In this document: in pieces, positions 1-10,605 of the stretch
How the letters are laid out: every line of letters begins with the position of its first letter
How positions within the stretch are numbered: the stretch's first letter is position 1
NCBI GenBank assembly: GCA_023055425.1
Contig: JALGPY010000006.1
Location: 71,766,127-71,830,126, forward strand
Direction: 5' to 3'
Length of the DNA stretch: 64,000 nucleotides
From: Linanthus parryae
Lineage: Eukaryota; Streptophyta; Magnoliopsida; Ericales; Polemoniaceae
Position numbers and translations under genes: made by a program
The notes under the pieces: generated by a model
Told to the model about the DNA's origin: nothing
What the model saw: only the letters and a program-made list of their open reading frames with translations
The model's database searches: none

Positions 1-256
1 ACATCTACCACAATTCCTGAAAATTACTTAACAGAAAAATAAAATAAGCTTTTCTAAATATTGCTTTATTTACTGCAAATTTGTTGAGTATAATCACATC
101 CCAACCTTCCTCCTTTTTACGAGCTTTGCATCTAGTTCTATTTCTAATAAGTAAAACTTAAACTGTTCTCGAGGGTTCGACAATCAGAGTCATAAATACA
201 TACTCTATATTACTTGATCGTACACTTGCGAAAAAGCAGATAGGTTTACGCTGTCA
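1..256 (+). repeat. 3' portion of the Athila 5' LTR
   Basis: It matches the last 256 bp of the complete 3' LTR (11347-11602) and ends in the same CTGTCA. The primer-binding site begins 6 bp further on. Differences from the 3' LTR are at position 4, in the TTTG/TTAG near position 90, and a CpG-to-CpA change near 230. Confidence 0.93.
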
Positions 257-262
257 AGTTTT

Positions 263-280
263 TGGCGCCGTTGCCGGGGA
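263..280 (+). other. Primer-binding site (tRNA-Asp)
   Basis: The 18-mer TGGCGCCGTTGCCGGGGA is complementary to the 3' end of plant tRNA-Asp(GUC) including CCA. It lies just inside the 5' LTR. This primer choice is characteristic of Athila and Tat Gypsy elements. Confidence 0.92.
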
Positions 281-486
281 ACGGTTACAGTTTTTCTTAA
301 AAGAAATTAGAATAAGTCTCAAAGCTTTTTCTTTTCTTTTACGTTTATTTTCTTTTAACTTATTGCTCTTGAATTCTGATTTTCAGGCTATTCTAGTATA
401 TGCCCAGATTGCCTAGCAAACTGGTATCACCACTTGAAGATCCCGAAAAACTTTTCAGATAGCAAAGTCGCAGACACCGATCCGCG

Positions 487-2764
487 ATGTCTGAGCACGG
501 AGAAGACGCGCCAACCGATGCAGGAACACCCACAGGACAGCAGCAACGCACCCCAGCACAGATGGCTCTTTACATTGAGGAGCTGATAGCAGCAGGCTTT
601 GCTGCCAGGAACAATCAGAGGACTTACAACAGGTCTGGAAGGGCGATAGTCGAAAACTTTGAAGTCCCAACCGGAGGACATCAACCAGCTATCGTGGTGC
701 CACCCATTACAGCAGAGCACTTCGATAAAATCATCCACCATCCAAACCGCCCAGACTCACTGTCCTTTCAATGGGAAAGCAGATGAAGATCCAAACGACT
801 TCCTTGGAAAGTTCGAAGACTACTGCAACAAGATTAAGTACAGAGGAGTTGAAGCGGATACGCTAAAGCTAATTCTATTCCCATACTGCTTGTTCGGAAC
901 AGCAAAAGACTGGCTGGAAGCAAGACCACCGAGGTCTACCACTACCTGGGGGGGATGTGTTACTGATTTTTTGGCAAAATTATACCCCGCATCCCGTGTT
1001 ATCAAGCTGCAGAGTGAGATCTTATCTTTCAAACAGAAGATGGGGGAAACGGTGGTAGACGCATGGGACAGGCTAATGAGACTCGTTAAAATATGCCCCA
1101 ATCACGGCTTCGGGGACGCAAAAATTCTGCAGGTATTCTACCATGCTCTTGAGAGGGAGAATGCTGACAGGATTGATAGGGAAGCTGGGGGTAACTTTCC
1201 ATACCATGTTGATAAAGATGGAGCCTACGAACTGATGAAACAATTAGCCAAACAGGATACTCGTCTGTTTGATGACCGCAGGCTCACAGCGCTAGCAGAA
1301 CCAGTGGCTGATGACAGGATTGACAATCTCACGAAAGTGGTACAAGACTTAGTTAAAAAGGTGTATACAGAGAAGAATCCCGTGGCATCAGTGGATGAAC
1401 CTGACCTTGACGCAGCAATTCTGGAGCTTCAGACCGAAGATGCCAATTATGTTCAGCAGCAGTGGGATCGAAGCCGCTACAGGCCTGGCACACGTGACCA
1501 TCCAGGGTTCCGTTATGGAAACCCTAATGCAGCAGTTTATGCGCCAGGATTCCAGCACAGGCCACAGGCACAACAGACAGCCCCAGCACAGCACGCTCCA
1601 GCAGCACCACCACAGCTAAATCTATCACAACAACATTTTGAGTCCTATATGGAGAAATTCAATAAGCAGTGGGAAGCTAGATTCTCGCAGATGGAGTCAT
1701 TAACTGCCGATGTAAGCCAAATGAAAATTGCTATCCGCAACTTGGAGGTACAAAATGGTCAGCTTGCACAGAACCAGGCAGAACGAGCCCCAGGGAATTT
1801 ACCATCAAATACAGTGAACAATCCACGCGCTCAAATCAATGCTATCACAACTCGGAGTGGAATTGCACTGCAGGATCCGCCGTATCCCAGTCATGCACGT
1901 GCAGAAAAGTCAAAGATCATTGAACACGAAGTGTTTGACAGGGAAGACAGCTCAACCGCTAACCCTCAGAAAAGGGGTTCGGTCGAACAGGAAGCAGAGC
2001 AGACTGATGAGGGTAATCCAGAAACAGTGCCAATCTCTAAGGAGGTACCTTACCCTCTGAAGACACGTAAGAGAGATGACAGCAAAGACTACGCCAGATT
2101 TCTGGAGGTATTCAAGCAATTACAGATAAACATACCTTTCGCCGAAGCACTTGCCAAAATGCCTACTTACGCTAAATTTCTCAAAGACATATTGTATGGG
2201 AGAAGGCGGATGAGCGACTTCGAAACGGTGAATCTGACGGCAGAAGCGAGCAGTTGTGTGAAAAACGATCTACCACTGAAGAAGAAAGACCCTGGCAGTT
2301 TTGTTATTCCAGTAACCCTGGGTAGTGAATACACAGGAAAAGCCTTATGCGACTTGGGTGCCAGCATCAACCTGATGCCACTAACCATCTTCAAAAGTCT
2401 GGGAGTCGGAGAACCACGGCCAACAAGAATTATGCTTCAAATGGCTGACAGATCTGTGAAACCTGCCTATGGAGTAATTGAAGATATCCTGGTAAAAGTT
2501 GGAGAGCTTATTTTTCCAGCAGATTTTGTGATACTGGATATGGAGGCCGGAGAGGTTCCGCTAATCTTGGGCAGACCCTTCCTAGCAACTGGTGAAGCCA
2601 TAATTAACTGCAAAAGTGGAGAGCTGTCCATGCAAATCAATGAAGAAAAAGTGAAATTCAACGTCTTCAAATCTCTCCAACTTCCTGATCATTATGGGCA
2701 TGAAAACTGTTTTGCAGTTGAAGTAATTGATGATCTGGAGAGTGAGGAGATGGAAAATTTATGA
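487..2764 (+). pseudogene. gag-pro: Athila gag-protease ORF with one frameshift
   Basis: The ATG at 487 opens a proline/glutamine-rich N-terminus in frame 1. Homology then moves to frame 2 at about 745-770, so one frameshift separates the N-terminus from the capsid-like region. The capsid-like part (about 775-1290) has the plant retrotransposon gag pattern with FLGKFEDYC and GTAKDWLEA. A proline/glutamine-rich linker and a coiled-coil-like stretch (about 1630-1790) follow. The aspartic protease lies at about 2290-2680, with active site DLGAS followed by INLMP and a later ILGRPFL. The frame ends in TGA at 2762-2764, and the pol frame continues without shift beyond it. Gag packages element RNA in the cytoplasm and protease matures the polyprotein. 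Confidence 0.87.
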
Positions 2765-5700
2765 AAGGAATTTGAGGACATGTATCCAGAGGAAACAGAG
2801 GAGCACCAGGCTAAGCAGATCATGGGAACAGAGAGCTGGGTCACTCTATATAAGGATGAAGGAGGCGAGCAGAAAATGACACTGGTCCCATCACTCCAGG
2901 AACCATCAGTCCTGGAATTGAAACAGTTGCCAGACCACCTCAGGTACGCTTTTATTGGTGAAAATAACACTCTGCCGGTAATTGTTTCGTCTCTTCTATC
3001 TCAAGAACAGGAACAAAAGCTGCTGGAAGTACTTCGAGAGCATAAAGAAGCTATCGGATGGACAATTGCGGACCTAAAGGGAATCAGTCCTGAGTACTGC
3101 ATGCACAAAATAAGAATTGAAGAAGGAAAAAAGCCAGTCATCCAACCTCAACGGAGACTAAACCCAATTATGAAAGACGTGGTACGTAAGGAGGTCATGA
3201 AGTGGCTAGAAGTAGGGATTATATACCCCATATCAGACAGCACCTGGGTTAGTCCTGTCCAGTGTGTACCAAAGAAAGGGGGTACTACAGTAGTACAGAA
3301 CGCTGATCAGGAGCAGATCGCCCAGCGCACTGTCACTGGCTGGCGAATCTGTATGGACTATCGGAAACTGAACGACGCAACACTGAAAGACCACTTTCCG
3401 CTGCCATTCATGGACCAGATGTTGGACAGATTAGCCCACCATGCTTATTACTGCTTTCTTGACGGGTACTCTGGCTACAACCAGATCTATATAAATCCAG
3501 AAGATCAAGAAAAAACGACGTTCACCTGCCCATACGGAACATTTGCCTTTAGACGAATGCCATTTGGATTATGCAATGCTCCAGCAACATTCCAAAGATG
3601 TATGATGGCCATTTTCTCTGACATGATAGAGAAAAATTTGGAAGTTTTCATGGACGATTTTTCGTTATTTGGGGACAGCTTTGATGATTGCTTATACCAT
3701 CTGGCCAGAGTTCTGATTCGATGCAGAAAAACTAACCTGGTACTCAACTGGGAAAAATGCCACTTCATGGTTACAGAAGGAATAGTGCTGGGACACAGGA
3801 TTTCCAGCAAAGGACTGGAAGTAGACAGAGCAAAGATAGAGGTGATCAAGCAGCTACCATATCCAACCACAGTGAAGGCAATCAAGAGTTTTTTGGGCCA
3901 TGCAGGATTTTACAGAAGGTTTATCAAAGATTTCTCCAAAGTTACAAAGCCACTATGTAATTTGTTGGGAAAAGATGTGCCCTTCATATTTGACGAAGCC
4001 TGCAAAGAAGCCTTTGACGTACTTAAAGACAGGCTGACAACTGCACCCATTATCACAACGCCATATTGGACCCTCCCATTCGAGCTGATGTGTGACGCCA
4101 GTGATTACGCAGTGGGCGCAGTGCTGGGACAGCGAAAAGATAAAGTGTGCAGTGTCATTTATTATGCCAGCAGGGTCCTGAATGAGGCACAGATTAATTA
4201 CGGGACTACAGAGAAGGAGCTGCTGGCAGTCGTTTTTGCCCTGGAAAAGTTCAGATCCTACCTGGTAGGTTCAAAAGTCATCATATTCACAGATCACAAT
4301 GCATTGAAATACTTACTGGAGAAAAAGGATGCAAAGCCAAGGCTGCTGCGTTGGATTCTGCTGATGCAGGAATTTGATGTCGAAATCAGGGATAAAAAGG
4401 GAGTTGAAAATGTGGTAGCTGATCATCTATCTCGCCTGGAAAACCCTACAGAAGAAGTGGTGCCAATTCAAGAAAATTTCCCAGATGAGCATATTATGAA
4501 GATCAAGACCAACAGACGCCCCTGGTATTACGCAATAGCCAATTATTTGGTCAATGGAGCACTCCCTGAAGACATCACCCCTTGGCAGAAAAATAAGTTT
4601 ATTTCAGAATGCAGGCACTATTTCTGGGACGATCCTTATCTATTCAAGCAAGGGGCAGATAATATTCTCTGTCGCTGCATCCCATGTCACGAGATTTTGG
4701 AGGTAATTCAGCACTGCCACTCAGCACAATGTGGGGGACACTTCAGCGGTCTGAGAACAGCCCACAAAGTGCTGCAGTCAGGATTTTTCTGGCCAACAGT
4801 CTTCAAGGATTGCCATGATTATGCGCAAAGTTGTGATCGCTGCCAACGTACAGGAAATATTTCCCAGCGAAATGAGATGCCTATGACACTTTGGCAGGAG
4901 GTTGAGCCTTTTGACGTTTGGGGTATTGATTTTATGGGTCCATTCCCTTCTTCTCTGGGAAATCTCTACATCTTACTGGCAGTAGACTACGTGTCAAAAT
5001 GGGTGGAAGCTATGGCCTGTCAGAAGAACGATGCGGCAGTCGTGGAACGATTCCTCAAACGCAACATGTTTACCAGATTCGGAACGCCAAGGGCCATGGT
5101 CAGTGATGAAGGTTCTCATTTTATCAATAAGGTCTTCGCCAAGGTTCTAAAGCAGTACGGGGTGTCTATCCATAAGGTGTCACTGCTTATCACCCTCAGG
5201 CAAACGGGCAAGCAGAGGTGTCCAACAGGGAGATAAAGAGCATACTGGAAAAAACTGTGAATCATGGACGTAAGGACTAGTCATTAAAGCTGGATGATGC
5301 GCTCTGGGCATACAGAACTGCTTACAAAACCCCGCTGGGAATGTCCCATACCAGCTGGTGTTTGGAAAAGCATGTCACTTACCAGTAGAATTGGAGCACA
5401 GAGCATACTGGGCAATCAAGCAGATGAATATGGATCACAGCTTATCTGGAAACAAACGGAAGATGGCACTCCTCGAACTAGAGGAATTCCGTAAAACCGC
5501 TTATGAGAGTGCCAAAATTTATAAAGAGAAGACGAAGAAGTGGCATGACAATCGCATTCTACCAAAGAAGATAGAAATTGGGCAGAAGGTTCTCCTTTAC
5601 AACTCAAGGATGAAATTCTATCCAGGGAAGCTGCGCTCAAGATGGTCTGGACCATTTATTGTGAAAGACATTACATCATGGGGAGTGGTGGAACTGGAAA

Positions 5701-5807
5701 ACCCAAGGGATAATACAGTTTTCAAGGTGAATGGGAACAGAGTCAAGCCATACAGAGATCCTCAGGAGATCATAGAGGTAGAGGCAGTCTACCTTGACCT
5801 TCGTTGA
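2765..5807 (+). pseudogene. pol: Athila pol: reverse transcriptase, RNase H, integrase (broken in integrase)
   Basis: The frame is the same as protease, separated only by the TGA at 2762. Reverse transcriptase spans about 3140-3700, with [12 protein letters not shown], the [11 protein letters not shown] block and the catalytic VFMDDF (YxDD equivalent). RNase H spans about 4080-4440 ([37 protein letters not shown]). Integrase starts near 4680 with the His/Cys zinc module ending CDRC, then GIDFMGPF and SDEGSHF. Near 5180-5190 the reading moves to frame 1, a TAG stands at 5278-5280, and near 5345 it moves to frame 0, which stays open to TGA at 5805. With two frameshifts and a stop in integrase, this copy cannot make full-length enzyme. 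Pol normally copies element RNA to DNA and inserts it into chromosomes. Confidence 0.9.
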
Positions 5808-5857
5808 TCACAACAGAGGTAACAAAGTCGGGCTGTCGACTGTAAATCACAAGCGCT

Positions 5858-5878
5858 GGTTGGGAGGCAACCCAACGT
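5858..5878 (+). other. Conserved post-pol hairpin of Athila-type elements
   Basis: Just after pol the sequence GTTGGG-AGGCAA-CCCAAC forms a 6-bp perfect stem with a 6-nt loop. I recall similar GCGCT(T/G)GTTGGGAGGCAACCCA text after pol in other Athila-lineage elements. Its role is unknown; it could act in splicing or translation of the third ORF. Confidence 0.5.
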
Positions 5879-5989
5879 AGATTAGTTGTTTTTATATATT
5901 TAATATTTATTATAAAATGTTCATAATTTGAGAGAAAAGGGACAAAGAGGGGTTTAATATTGAATTCAGTGTTTCAGGAATCATAGGCA

Positions 5990-6548
5990 TGCGTTCAAAC
6001 GCAGGAGATGTGCGTCTAAACGCACGCGTGCGTTCAAAAGCAAAAGGCGCGTTCAAACGCAGAACCGCCACCCAACCGCAGAAACCCTGAAAAATGGCTA
6101 ACACTTCTGCTTTCAAACGCAGATCACGTGCGTTCAAACGCAGATCATAAAATGAAGATTTCCAGCTAACACATGTGCGTTCAGACGCACGAGATGCGTT
6201 CAAACGCAAGAGAAAAAGAAGGACTGGAAAAGCCTAAGGACATGCGTTTAAACGCAGAAGGAGCATTTGAACGCAAGAACCAATCAGCAGAAATTCTAAA
6301 GAGAAGGCATGCGTCTAAACGCAGTGTGCGTTCAAACGCAACTCATCAGAGGAATTGCAGAAACAAGCAGTGCGTTTAAACGCAGATCATGTGCGTTCAA
6401 ACGCAGTTCACCAAACCCAGAATATTCAGAGAACATCAAGCAGTGCGTTCAAACGCACCGTGTGCGTTCAAACACAGATCAAGAAAGTTTCAAATTTCCA
6501 GAAAAAGTGAAGCACTGCGTTCAAACGCAGAAGCTGCGTTCAAACGCA
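5990..6548. repeat. Internal cluster of 18 palindromic 14-mers
   Basis: Copies of TGCGTT-NN-AACGCA or one-to-three-base variants start at 5990, 6011, 6029, 6048, 6108, 6129, 6176, 6195, 6243, 6262, 6310, 6327, 6371, 6392, 6444, 6463, 6516 and 6535. They often come in pairs 17-21 bp apart, and the spacers are not conserved. Those with TA at the centre are perfect palindromes. The same motif is clustered in the LTR at 10216-10513. The cluster lies between pol and the third ORF, upstream of a TATA-like box at 6634. Confidence 0.95.
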
Positions 6549-6633
6549 CAATCAAGCGGGATCAGAAAATTTTGAAAAAAATTTGAAAAAATTTGAATTT
6601 CAGGGGCCATTCTGCACTTTCTAAAAGTTCGCC

Positions 6634-6641
6634 TATATATA
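6634..6641 (+). promoter_or_regulatory. Candidate internal TATA box for the third ORF
   Basis: TATATATA lies 86 bp after the last palindromic motif (ends 6548) and 288 bp before the ATG of the third ORF. In the LTR the same motif cluster ends 84 bp before TATAAAAGG at 10597. The matching layout suggests an internal promoter; this is inference without expression data. A possible leader intron would run from GTAAGA near 6841 to a pyrimidine-rich AG near 6888. Confidence 0.5.
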
Positions 6642-6921
6642 CTGTACGGGTGAAAGTGACTCATTTTCACTCCAGTCAACCAGTTGCCCTAGCAGCCTCC
6701 AGAAGAAAGTCATCCGCCAGCAATCTCCGACTACCACCGCAGGAACACCAGAAAGTCAGAAACAGTGTGGGGGTGGTCACACACATCCGATCCAAACATC
6801 TACAGATCCGCTTCACAGAGCAGTTTCCAGATCTGTACCCGTAAGATTCACTCCGGGTAGCCAGGTTCTGTCTTTTCTCTCTCTTTGAAGATTTCCGTTT
6901 TTTTCTGCTTGAATTTTTGAA

Positions 6922-8607
6922 ATGGATGAGGACAGACCGTATATGCGGCCTGATAGGGCAATCGCACCCTTGAACATCATAGATTGCAGACTGCTTAGGG
7001 TTGACCATTTGTGTGACCATAGGTTTGTCAATATGGAGGCTCACCGTTTCTTCCTGCAAGACAAAAAGATTAGGTATGACATACCCGCTGAGAGAACTTT
7101 TCCTCGTGATAGAGTGGCTATGGGGGACGACCTGTTCAACTTTACTGGGCATGATCATTTTGGGGACTTGTTTACCGGCTTTACCAATCTGCAAGTCAGT
7201 TCTGTGCTGGCTAAGGAGATTTTCAGTAATCTCCAGCAGTGCATGAACAGCGAAGCCCAGTAAATTGACTGGATTTACTGCAGAAAGAGATGGATTCGGA
7301 TCACCCCAGAGAGTATTCGAGAGAGTTTGGATCTGGAATTAGTGTTAGACGATTGTCAGTTACAGGAAATGAGGCGTCATCCCTCCGAACACCTTAGCGA
7401 ACAAATCCTTCACACCTTGTGTGCGGGTGTACCAGGCGCTGCCTGGTACTACCCTCACCGGAGTCCTTCCTACCGGAAACTCCCTGCTACCTATTTGATT
7501 CGAGAGGCGAGATGGTGGACTGAGTGGATCAACAACCGGATTGTGAGCATTAAACACTTTACCCATATAGATTATAATGTTGCCCTTTTGGTGTACTGTC
7601 TGATGGCCAGAGAGCCTGTGAGACTCCCGGAGATTATCTGTGAGTTTTTTCGGGAACGAAGAGAGTCCCACAGTAAGAAGGGTTTAGGTCTTCTGGGGAT
7701 GTTGACTAAAATGGCACAGGATTATCAGGTGGCCATTCCTGGTGAGCTGAGAGATATCCGACCAGTGCAGGTACGCAAGTACCGCAAGATGAGATGTGCT
7801 TTGCATGAGGCTCTGCATGGGCCTCCAGAATATGTCGAAGTGGACGACGACGATGATGATGATGATGATGGTGCTCCGCCTCATGGTGGGGGTGATGGCA
7901 TGCCACCGCCACCTCCACCCGGTGAGGGGGGTTTTCCAGCCTTACCAGGTCCCCTTCGACTACCCCGATCTGCTAGTTCCAGTGAACACAGGCAGACCGA
8001 GCCCGACCTAGGGTAGTCTAGCAGAGGGGCCATGCGCAGTTCTTTTGGGCGCCTGGAGAGGACTGAGCATGAGGAATGGGTCAGGAAGAAAATTAAGGCC
8101 CAAGAAAAAATGCAGAACTACCTGGTAAGGACGGTAAAGAAAATGGCCAGGGGTCTTGGAAAGTTGTTCAAGACCCAGAAGCATATTTACCACGCTAACA
8201 CCGCTGCTTTGAGAGCTCATGAGGCGGCTCTCGCTGAAATTCAGAGCAATATGCGTGGTAAGAAATTTAACTTTCCGGACCACTATTCGAGTGATAATTG
8301 TCCAAGTTGGACAATGGAGGATAGTAGGCCATATGACAGCTTCTCTGGCCATGACCCCACACGGAGTCCGGAACACGCAGACAGTGTTGGTGACCCCGGC
8401 AAACCCGGTACCCAGTACCCACCCAGGCAGCATGTAGACCCAGGGGCCAGCAGTGCCCATCCCGGTGCCATCCATGCTGGTACCGCTGCCGCAGCTCGAC
8501 AGGCTGCGAGGAAACGCCCTAGAGGGCGAACCCCTGAACCATCTCCAGAGCCGACCGACCAGTCTACTCCGGAGAACACAGATTCAAGTTACAGGCCAGA
8601 TCAGTAG
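6922..8607 (+). pseudogene. Athila third ORF (env-position protein) with two in-frame stops
   Basis: Three open stretches (6922-7263, 7264-8016, 8017-8607) share one frame and are separated only by TAA at 7261 and TAG at 8014. Without them the ORF would span 562 codons including the final stop. The first two thirds look globular, rich in W, R and H, and resemble the plant-transposon-protein type domain found after pol in Athila-lineage elements. A run of nine Asp (about 7843-7869) and a His/Gly/Pro-rich linker follow, then a basic, possibly coiled-coil segment (8041-8250) and a Pro/Ser/Thr-rich tail. I see no signal peptide or convincing membrane segment, so calling it an envelope protein is not supported. 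Function unknown. Confidence 0.75.
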
Positions 8608-9908
8608 TGTCGCGAGGACGCGCCATCTCTAGTGTGGGGGTGGGGAATCGTGTCCTCCTGCATAGCCATGTCAGCATATTTTTGTCAATTTTATTTTAAT
8701 TTTGTTTTCATTTTTGAGTCAGCACGTTTATTATGTTGAGTCTACCCACCGACTTTTCTGACCTTGCATATATATATAAAAAAAAAATAATAAAAAATAA
8801 AAAATAAAATAAATAATATTTAAAAAACTTTTGAGAAAGGGCAACTTAAGACCTAGAAACTGAAGAGAATCCAATGAAAGAGCTCATGAGAGTAGGAAGC
8901 ACCGTAGTGGGGATACTTCAAATTTTAGTATTTTGTGCGCAAGTCTCACGACAGGATGTCCCGGGTATTCAGGAATGGTGAAAGTAGATAACAGGCATAC
9001 TTTTGGCTTCTCTAGTGTGCTAGGTGGATTTGGTCTTTAGATAGTTGAATACTCCGTTTCCCGTGGAAACTTGTGGACTCTTGGAATCTGGGGTGGACCT
9101 TCGTGTAGAGTTGGTTTCATGTGGTACAAGTCTTCGGCCTAAGCGAAGTCGGGGAGTGTACACCACCATCCCTTAAGGTGGTTCCAAGAGAAAATCCTAA
9201 AAAGCCCGCACTCTTAAAACTCTACTGCACAGTTGTAAAAACAGAGGAGGTATATAAAAAAAAAATCTGAAAAGAAAGAAAAAAAAACAAATGAATATTT
9301 TTGTGCTTCAAGGAGAAACAACATAATGTGCTTCCGTTCACGCGGAAAATTTGGATTCAATCCAATCTAGAGCTTAGGAGGGAAACTAAAGTCAAGCCGT
9401 ATTACACAGGAGCTGTGTCTCCCAGCAATGGGACAATTTGCAATTCAAAAGCAATAACGGCTAAGAGGGTCTGAAAACCTCAAATGACTTGGCGAAGAAA
9501 AACCATCTAGTGACTTAAGATGCCTGGACCCTCTGAGTCAAGAGACGTGCTGTATCTTGGTTTGGTTTGGTGGATGTTTGGGGACACCTTAGTGAGTTTG
9601 TGCACAGGATCATTTTATACCATTTCTTGCTACGTGTTGTGGAATTTCAAAGTTAGCTTGTGAGAATTTGATGATTTCAGTTTATGATAGAGAGGTTGCC
9701 CAATCTTAGGAAAAAAAGAAAAAATATATATAAAAAAATGTGTCTTGATTCAGTTTGTGTATATTCTGCGTCTGAGTCAGTAAGCTGTTGAGTCTTTTGG
9801 TCTGTAGCATGAATCTGTGATAAAGGGGAGAAGTATGCAATAGAAGTATGCAAAAGAAGGGTCTGCAAGGCAGTATGCAAGGGTCTGCTCGGGACGAGCA
9901 GAGTTTAA
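8608..9908 (+). other. Athila 3' non-coding region
   Basis: No ORF is supportable over 1.3 kb between the third ORF and the polypurine tract. It begins with a second TGTGGGGGT motif (8633) and holds several A-rich runs (around 8775-8825 and 9250-9290). A long non-coding stretch before the 3' LTR is common in Athila elements. Confidence 0.7.
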
Positions 9909-9917
9909 TGTGGGGGT
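9909..9917 (+). other. Polypurine tract region before the 3' LTR
   Basis: TGTGGGGGT lies immediately upstream of TGATAG, where the 3' LTR begins. It would prime plus-strand DNA synthesis. The same nonamer occurs at 6766 and 8633. Confidence 0.75.
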
Positions 9918-10215
9918 ATTTTGATAGCTTGAAAATGGGATTAGTTTGGGACATCTTTTTACCATTGGTTCTAACCCTGTGAGAGTTTAGTTTGCCCATT
10001 TTCGGCTTATTTTCCACTTGATACGAGGCAGAGACTTATAGGACATGATCATAAGATTTGAGTAATTTCATGTATAATTTTGTTTGTTGGATATGATCGC
10101 GGGTACATGTTATGATGTGCAGGTAACAGGTGCCGAGAAATGCATGAGATTGACTTGGATTTGGAGGCAGCGTATCAAGAAAGCTGAGCAGAAAAGTGCA
10201 GAAAAATTCAAGTTG

Positions 10216-10513
10216 TGCGTTCAAACGCAGGACCTGCGTTCAGACGCACAACCTGGCAGCAGAAAGGAAAAAGGCAGAAAAAAGGCTAAGGCTGTGCGTT
10301 CAGACGCACAGACCTGCGTTCAAACGCAGGTCTCGACTCCAGGATTGTGAAGACCAAGTTGTGCGTTCAAACGCAGGGGAGCTGCGTTCAGACGCACAAG
10401 TCCGAGAAGCCAGAAGAAAGAAGAGGAGAATTGTTTAAGGCCTGCGTTCAAACGCAGGAGATGTGCGTTCAGACGCACTGCGTTTAAACGCAGGGGGGCT
10501 GCGTTCGAACGCA
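10216..10513. repeat. LTR cluster of 10 palindromic 14-mers
   Basis: Copies start at 10216, 10235, 10295, 10315, 10362, 10383, 10443, 10464, 10479 and 10500. All fit TGCGTT-NN-(A/G)ACGCA. The copies with TA (10479) and CG (10500) at the centre are perfect palindromes. Several pairs are spaced 19-21 bp start to start, about two helical turns. They lie in U3 just upstream of the TATA box, where an enhancer would be expected. Confidence 0.95.
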
Positions 10514-10596
10514 CGTTTGGTTTCCAGAAGCTTCCAGGACGGGTTTTTGCAAGGGTAGAACAGGAATTTCGTGCATCAGTTTAGAGACTGTGGCAG

Positions 10597-10605
10597 TATA
10601 AAAGG
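10597..10605 (+). promoter_or_regulatory. LTR TATA box
   Basis: TATAAAAGG lies 84 bp after the last palindromic motif in U3. Transcription would be expected to begin about 30 bp downstream, near the 'cacagattagggttacac' stretch. Confidence 0.75.

Noticed and set aside
263..280. Possible tRNA gene piece
   Set aside because: It is complementary to the tRNA-Asp 3' end only and sits next to an LTR; it is a primer-binding site.
5990..6548. CRISPR-like look of regularly repeated palindromic motif
   Set aside because: The repeat is only 14 bp, degenerate, with irregular short gaps, lies in a plant retrotransposon and recurs in its LTR; there are no cas genes.
7327..8016. Separate gene starting at 7327
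   Set aside because: The first codon there is TTG, and the stretch is in frame with 6922-7263 and 8017-8607; it is the middle of one interrupted ORF.
6922..8607. Envelope gene of an endogenous retrovirus
   Set aside because: No signal peptide, fusion peptide or membrane span is visible; the position alone does not make it an envelope gene.
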